Shown: positions 62,870-64,000 of the stretch, in pieces
Position numbering within the stretch: the stretch's first letter is position 1
How the letters are laid out: every line of letters starts with the position of its first letter
Program-made: the position numbers and the translations under genes
Origin: Litchfieldella xinjiangensis
Lineage (GTDB): Bacteria; Pseudomonadota; Gammaproteobacteria; Pseudomonadales; Halomonadaceae
Length of the DNA stretch: 64,000 bases
NCBI RefSeq assembly: GCF_000759345.1
Contig: NZ_JPZL01000003.1
Location: forward strand, 434,001 to 498,000
Direction: 5' to 3'
The notes under the pieces: generated by a model
What the model was told of the DNA's origin: nothing
Databases searched by the model: none
What the model saw: only the letters and a program-made list of their open reading frames with translations

Positions 62870-64000
62870 ATGACCACAGCCCACCTTCCCGCTGCTCCCC
62901 GTGAAGGGCGAGTATCGATCGTCCACCTGGGCCTGGGCGCCTTTCATCGCGCCCACCAGGCAGTCTATCTGGAGCGCTATCGTCAGCGCAGTGAGGATCA
63001 GGCCTGGGGGATGAGCAGCGCCAACCTACGCGGTGGCGTGGCTCTGGTCGATGCGCTGAGAGAGGCCGAGTATCGTTACCACGTAGCGGAATACGCCGAT
63101 AGCGACAATGTCACCCTGCGTGAGGTCGGGGTCATCGAAGAGACCCTGTTCAGCGGGCGCGATGAGGACGGCCACTGGGGGCGGGATCTCGACGCACTGC
63201 TTTCGCGATTGGCCGACGACGCGGTACGCATCGTCACGCTCACGGTGACCGAGAAAGGCTATTTTCTCAGCCCCTCCGAGGGCTCGCTGCTGCGTGACGA
63301 CCCGCAAATCGCGGCCGATATCGCTGACCCCCAGGCGCCGCGGACGGCGCCGGGCATCCTGGTCGAGGCCTTGGCACGCCGTCGGGCCGCAGGGCGGGCG
63401 CCCTTCACCGTGCTGTGTTGCGACAACATGCCCGACAACGGCAAGCGTACCCGGGCAGCCGTGACCCAACTGGCGGCCTGTCGCGACGCGGCACTGGCTG
63501 AATGGATCGAGCGCGAGGTCGCCTTTCCCTGCAGCATGGTCGACCGTATCGTGCCGGCCATGACCGAGGCCGATTTCGAGCGTCTGAAGGCCCTGGGCAT
63601 CGACGATCCCAATGCCGTCGTCAGCGAGGCGTTCATTCAATGGGTGGTCGAGGACGACTTCCCCCAAGGGCGCCCCGATTGGAAAGCCGATGGGGTGGAG
63701 ATGGTCGACGACGTGGCACCGTTCGAGACCATGAAGCTGCGCATGCTCAACGGCAGCCATTCGCTGATTGCCTACCTGGGCGCACTGGGCGGGATCGAGA
63801 CCGTATTCGAGGCGGTCAGCCGCAGCGACATTACGGCGCTTTTGCGCCGTTATATGCTCAGCGAAGCGGCGCCGACGCTGAGCATGCCGGAAGGCACCGA
63901 TCTCGAGGCCTATGCCGATCAACTGCTGGAGCGATTCGCTAACGACAGCCTGCGCCACCGTACACAGCAGATTGCCATGGACGGTTCGCAGAAACTGCCC
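62870..64000 (+). CDS. uxuB: Fructuronate reductase / mannitol dehydrogenase family (partial)
   Basis: 377 codons are visible and the gene runs off the window. The ATG at 62870 follows AAGGGAG; an in-frame ATG six codons earlier is less well placed. VHLGLGAFHRAHQAVYLE is the N-terminal nucleotide-binding signature, CCDNMPDNGKRTRAAV follows, and MKLRMLNGSHSLIAYLG carries the catalytic Lys, Asn and His of the polyol dehydrogenase family. Next to manD it most likely reduces D-fructuronate to D-mannonate with NADH. Fuller assignment needs the C-terminus. Confidence 0.9.
   Translation, partial: MTTAHLPAAPREGRVSIVHLGLGAFHRAHQAVYLERYRQRSEDQAWGMSSANLRGGVALVDALREAEYRYHVAEYADSDNVTLREVGVIEETLFSGRDEDGHWGRDLDALLSRLADDAVRIVTLTVTEKGYFLSPSEGSLLRDDPQIAADIADPQAPRTAPGILVEALARRRAAGRAPFTVLCCDNMPDNGKRTRAAVTQLAACRDAALAEWIEREVAFPCSMVDRIVPAMTEADFERLKALGIDDPNAVVSEAFIQWVVEDDFPQGRPDWKADGVEMVDDVAPFETMKLRMLNGSHSLIAYLGALGGIETVFEAVSRSDITALLRRYMLSEAAPTLSMPEGTDLEAYADQLLERFANDSLRHRTQQIAMDGSQKLP

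Overview
The window looks like chromosomal DNA of a moderately halophilic gammaproteobacterium of the Halomonas/Chromohalobacter type. The evidence is a G+C-rich background, acidic proteins, gammaproteobacterial gene sets (glnA-glnL-glnG with sigma54/NtrC sites, typA, znuABC with a Zur box, yciH) and a ManD/RspA-type D-mannonate dehydratase with a TRAP transporter, as described in Chromohalobacter. Genus assignment is inference. No rRNA, tRNA, CRISPR array, insertion sequence or phage was seen.

Layout. 1-7710 (minus): an orphan type VI secretion island, hcp - vgrG - DUF4123 adaptor - DUF3304 - DUF2235 hydrolase-like protein - small protein - DUF6708 - truncated membrane protein, with a composition break inside the 3' end of vgrG. 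7711-12180: an EamA transporter, an uncharacterised radical SAM protein, an NlpC/P60 lipoprotein, gloA and fdhD. 12182-16520 (minus): an AttEFGH-like ABC operon. 16627-19517 (minus): a Zur-box-controlled zinc uptake operon that begins with a 48-residue His-rich membrane miniprotein. 19609-22046: an exported orphan, tspO, a 59-residue protein, a metallothionein and a Fur-box-controlled 76-residue protein. 22068-26043: a chemoreceptor and an overlapping dienelactone hydrolase/C45 acyltransferase pair. 26281-31435: a branched-chain amino acid (HAAT) ABC system with its binding protein convergent to livGFHM.

31718-34357: two tandem exported EF-hand proteins with a strict nine-residue repeat, one carrying a PRC-barrel. 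34450-38082: typA, a polysaccharide deacetylase and a short glycosyltransferase-like gene. 38348-43479: the nitrogen regulon glnA - DUF4124 gene - glnL - glnG with two sigma54 promoters and NtrC sites. 43542-46660: a decayed tctA, a three-cupredoxin nirK behind an FNR/DNR-type box, and glutaminase. 46812-55789: assorted metabolic and housekeeping genes (Zn-alcohol dehydrogenase, two small genes, dgt, ATP-grasp, RNase T2, NERD, Sir2, aldo/keto reductase, yciH).

55908-64000: a HAD phosphatase, then a hexuronate/mannonate operon: GntR regulator, manD, rspB-like dehydrogenase, TRAP dctPQM and uxuB (cut by the window end). TRAP import would feed uxuB (fructuronate to mannonate) and manD (mannonate to 2-keto-3-deoxygluconate). 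The most interesting novelties are the T6SS module with a hydrolase-like protein lacking the canonical nucleophile, the EF-hand nonapeptide-repeat pair, the zinc-operon miniprotein, and the nested palindromes between hcp and the EamA transporter gene.
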